NCBI GenBank assembly: GCA_035282865.1 | Contig: DATEVB010000230.1 | Span: 1 to 8,262, forward strand | Length of the DNA stretch: 8,262 nt | DNA from: UBA4744 sp035282865 | GTDB taxonomy: Bacteria > Actinomycetota > Acidimicrobiia > Spongiisociales > UBA4744 | Direction of reading: 5' to 3' | In this document: positions 6,574-8,262 of the stretch, piece after piece | Layout: every line of letters begins with the position of its first letter | Position numbering within the stretch: position 1 is the stretch's first letter | Made by a program: the position numbers and the translations under genes | Notes under the pieces: model-generated | What the model was told of the DNA's origin: nothing | The model's input: only the letters and a program-made list of their open reading frames with translations | Database searches by the model: none

Positions 6574-6987
6574 TCAGCCCCCGGTCGGCGGGACGTAGGC
6601 GCCATCTTCTTCAGACCTGTACTCCTCGTCGTGTTTGACGATCAACGTGTCCGACTCGAAATGGTCGCCAGACCAGGCGCCTTCGACGACCACCCCGATA
6701 CCCTCCCGGAATAGCTGGGGAGGGGCTCCGGTGTTCACGACGTCGATCGACTTGTCTCCGTCGGTGACCACGAAGGTGACGCCCTTGTCGGTCTCCTGGA
6801 CGGTGCCGTCCACCACCAGGCCACCGAGGCGGAACCGCTCGCCGTCCGGGAAGTCCGTTCGTTGCGTGACTGCCTCGGCGGGGGTCAAGTAATAGACGAG
6901 GTTGTCGCCGAGGCCTCCGAACAGCATGAATCCCAGGACCAGGACGACAACGCCGATGGCCGGCAAGACAAACGACTTGTACGGCAT
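6574..6987 (-). CDS. ccmE: CcmE, periplasmic heme chaperone (histidine type)
   Basis: Protein of 137 residues anchored by one N-terminal helix (about 6-24) with an OB-fold domain outside the membrane. It receives heme from the CcmABCD complex, holds it covalently and hands it to CcmF. Family features are YYLTPAEA (32-39), RLGGLVVDGTV (53-63), the strand pattern up to residue 105, and VKHDEEY (117-123), in which H119 is the covalent heme histidine and Y123 the usual tyrosine ligand. It is therefore the common His type and not the Cys variant known from some archaea and deltaproteobacteria. An acidic RSEEDGAY stretch separates this motif from the terminal VPP, where many homologues have HDENY followed almost directly by PPE. 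ATG 6987 is preceded by AAGGAGGG at 8 bases. It lies 4 bases after ccmD and 6 bases before ccmF. Confidence 0.96.
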   Translation of the reverse strand: MPYKSFVLPAIGVVVLVLGFMLFGGLGDNLVYYLTPAEAVTQRTDFPDGERFRLGGLVVDGTVQETDKGVTFVVTDGDKSIDVVNTGAPPQLFREGIGVVVEGAWSGDHFESDTLIVKHDEEYRSEEDGAYVPPTGG

Positions 6988-6991
6988 CTGG

Positions 6992-7105
6992 TCATCCCTC
7001 CTTGCGGCGATCGACCCTGCGTGTGCGTCCGACGAGATACAGTGTGTAGAGGATCATGAAGCCGTACACGACGGAGTAGCCGACAACCACCCAACCCTCA
7101 GACAT
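6992..7105 (-). CDS. ccmD: CcmD, small heme exporter subunit
   Basis: A 37-residue protein placed exactly between ccmC and ccmE. ATG at 7105 overlaps the end of ccmC by 8 bases, and the frame ends with TGA at 6992. It begins MSEGWVVVGYSVVYGF, has a single hydrophobic helix (about 5-25) containing several tyrosines, and finishes in a basic tail (GRTRRVDRRK). This is the normal CcmD plan: a one-helix membrane protein with a positively charged cytoplasmic end that helps release heme-loaded CcmE from the CcmABC complex. Sequence conservation in the family is weak, so position, size and topology carry the call. Its 3' end contains the ribosome binding site of ccmE, so the two are likely coupled. 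Confidence 0.88.
   Translation of the reverse strand: MSEGWVVVGYSVVYGFMILYTLYLVGRTRRVDRRKEG
6996..7003 (-). promoter_or_regulatory. Shine-Dalgarno of ccmE, embedded in the end of ccmD
   Basis: AAGGAGGG on the minus strand ends 8 bases before the ccmE ATG at 6987. It overlaps the last codons of ccmD. An ATG one base after this site (ATGACC) is too close to be used, which supports 6987 as the ccmE start. Confidence 0.65.
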
Positions 7106-7832
7106 CGCCGGTCACCTCCCCCAGTCTTGGTGCGGTGATGCCCGACCCGGCGATCTCGAAATCGGAAAGGGCTTCCGCCTCCTCCAGCTCGTCTTCGATC
7201 CTGGCCAGCCTCGTTCTCCAGCTGGTGAACGCCAGATAGACGAGCGTGAAGGCCCCGAGGTTGATCATGAGCGCCCGAAGGAACTCCGGGTCGATTGGAG
7301 CATCCGGGCGAACGACCGTCGTACCCTGGTGGAGGGTGCGAAACAGGGTCACCGAGAAGTAGACGAGGGGCACCTGCACGAAGGCGATGATCCCCAGGAC
7401 CGCTGAGCGCCTGGCCCTGGTCTCGGGATCCGGTATGCTTCGGCGCAACGCCAGGTAGCCGAGGTAGACGAAGAACATGATGGCGGTTGACATCATGCGA
7501 GCGTCGCCCCAGTCCCAGAACGTTCCCCACACCGGGTAGCCCCAGATCATGCCGGTCACCAGCGCCAAACCGGTGAAGAAGACCCCCACCTCGGCAGAAC
7601 TCGCCGCGATCCGGTCCGCCAGAGGTGACTTCCTGACCAGCCAGACAACGCCGCCCACCAGTGTCACGCCGAAAGCAAGAAAGGCAAGCCACGCAGAAGG
7701 AACGTGCACGAACATGATCTTGGCAAAGTCACCCTGGGTGCGCTCGGAGGGAGCCAACACCGCGAACGTGAAGCCCGCCCCAATCGCCAGAACCGCCAGG
7801 ACGTTGAGTACTTGGTGCGAACGTTGTCTCAT
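7098..7832 (-). CDS. ccmC: CcmC, heme-handling membrane protein of the Ccm system
   Basis: Protein of 244 residues with about six transmembrane helices. It presents heme at the outer face and is required for loading CcmE. Conserved elements are VHVPSAW (42-48) with heme-ligand candidate H43, the tryptophan-rich WWD segment WGYPVWGTFWDWGDARMM (97-114), and TLHQG (166-170) with the second ligand candidate H168. The WWD core differs from the usual WGTWWVWDAR by an extra glycine (G109) between the last Trp and the Asp. After the last helix is a charged, probably helical tail (about 206-224, RTRLARIEDELEEAEALSD). I chose ATG 7832: GGAGGAG lies 8 bases upstream (7841-7847) and the codon overlaps the ccmB stop by 4 bases (ATGA). 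A longer in-frame reading by 28 codons would run through ccmB. The stop lies 8 bases inside ccmD. Confidence 0.96.
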   Translation of the reverse strand: MRQRSHQVLNVLAVLAIGAGFTFAVLAPSERTQGDFAKIMFVHVPSAWLAFLAFGVTLVGGVVWLVRKSPLADRIAASSAEVGVFFTGLALVTGMIWGYPVWGTFWDWGDARMMSTAIMFFVYLGYLALRRSIPDPETRARRSAVLGIIAFVQVPLVYFSVTLFRTLHQGTTVVRPDAPIDPEFLRALMINLGAFTLVYLAFTSWRTRLARIEDELEEAEALSDFEIAGSGITAPRLGEVTGDV

Positions 7833-8262
7833 CGAGATGACTCCTCCAACGGCCGTGCGGTCAACACACCGATCACCGCGATCGCCAGGTTCATGGTGGC
7901 GAGCAACGTGATCCAAAGCAGGATACTCGCCTCCTCGCGCAAAGCCTCGACGACCTGAGCCGAAGCAAGCAAGAGCGGCATCGACAGAGGGGCAACCAGC
8001 AGCGGAGTCAGGGTATTACGGGTGCGCAAACCGGCGGTCACCGAGCCGGCCAGCGTGCCCACCAGCGCTAGTCCCAGCGCCAGCAAGAACATGACGAGCA
8101 GCAGCCATGGCCATCCTGGTATACGACCGGGGTTGTAGAGGATGAGGGTTACCGGGGCCAGTACCGCTTCGAAGATCAGCAGAAGCAGGGTACTCGAGGC
8201 CATCCGACCGACGAATTGTGCGGCCGGATCAGTGCCCAGCAAGGTGAGCAACTCCCGTTGTG
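7829..8262 (-). CDS. ccmB: CcmB, heme exporter membrane subunit (5' end cut by window)
   Basis: Only the last 144 codons are visible; the frame is open to the right edge and the true start lies outside. CcmB usually has about 220 residues, so roughly the C-terminal two thirds are present. CcmB is the membrane permease partner of the ATPase CcmA in the complex that drives heme transfer to CcmE. About four hydrophobic helices can be seen, and the family-like run VGTLAGSVTAGLRTRNTL, followed by TPLLVAPLSMPLLLAS, matches the conserved region where CcmB has G-T-L then R-x-R and PLxxPLL. The stop overlaps the ccmC start (ATGA). A TTG at 8251 could be mistaken for a start but is internal, since upstream codons remain open and the visible part lacks the N-terminal helices. 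ccmA is expected just beyond the right edge. Confidence 0.88.
   Translation of the reverse strand, partial: QRELLTLLGTDPAAQFVGRMASSTLLLLIFEAVLAPVTLILYNPGRIPGWPWLLLVMFLLALGLALVGTLAGSVTAGLRTRNTLTPLLVAPLSMPLLLASAQVVEALREEASILLWITLLATMNLAIAVIGVLTARPLEESSR

Noticed and set aside
1..8262. Search for CRISPR arrays, tRNA or rRNA genes, transposases, integrases, toxin-antitoxin or defence genes
   Set aside because: No direct-repeat array, RNA-gene sequence or recognisable mobile or defence protein was seen on either strand by reading.

Overview
The window is high-GC DNA in which every convincing gene lies on the minus strand, so it reads from the right edge to the left. It holds most of a System I (Ccm) cytochrome c maturation operon, followed by a separate pair of genes for a membrane-bound iron-sulfur/NrfD quinone-linked respiratory module. 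The GC-rich third codon positions, GTG starts and Arg/Ala/Val-rich proteins would suit an Actinobacteriota lineage such as Acidimicrobiia, or less likely Chloroflexota. That placement is inference; no rRNA or marker gene is present.

In transcription order, the first block (8262 to 2738) is ccmB (5' end cut by the window), ccmC, a 37-residue ccmD, ccmE, ccmF, ccmH, a TPR protein that takes the place of CcmI, and ccmG. Neighbours overlap by 1 to 8 bases or are separated by 4 to 6 bases, which indicates one translationally coupled transcript. Together they would move heme to the outer face of the membrane (CcmB and CcmC, with CcmA presumably just off the right edge, and CcmD), hold it on CcmE, and ligate it to reduced apocytochrome CXXCH motifs (CcmF, CcmH and the TPR protein), with CcmG supplying reductant. 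The diagnostic residues are all visible: the CcmE heme histidine, the CcmF and CcmC tryptophan-rich segments with their flanking histidines, CcmH CPVC and CcmG WCFPC.

After a 240-base gap (2498-2737) comes the second block: a protein with sixteen cysteines arranged for four [4Fe-4S] clusters, and, overlapping it by 3 bases, a ten-helix NrfD-family protein that resembles ActC/ActF of alternative complex III and runs off the left edge. The iron-sulfur protein has no molybdopterin domain. It carries two N-terminal membrane helices, then an internal twin-arginine-like motif and a third, weaker hydrophobic segment, an arrangement reminiscent of actinobacterial Rieske proteins that use both Sec and Tat. 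The complex probably passes electrons between quinone and c-type cytochromes, which would explain its place beside the Ccm operon; its catalytic or cytochrome partners would lie beyond the left edge.

The gap contains a nested inverted repeat and a possible 42-codon small gene with coding-like base composition. I see no tRNA, rRNA, CRISPR array, mobile element or defence gene. Nothing here is clearly a wholly new system; the best leads are the architecture of the iron-sulfur protein, its pairing with an ActC-like subunit, the small ORF, and local departures from the usual CcmC, CcmE and CcmF sequences.
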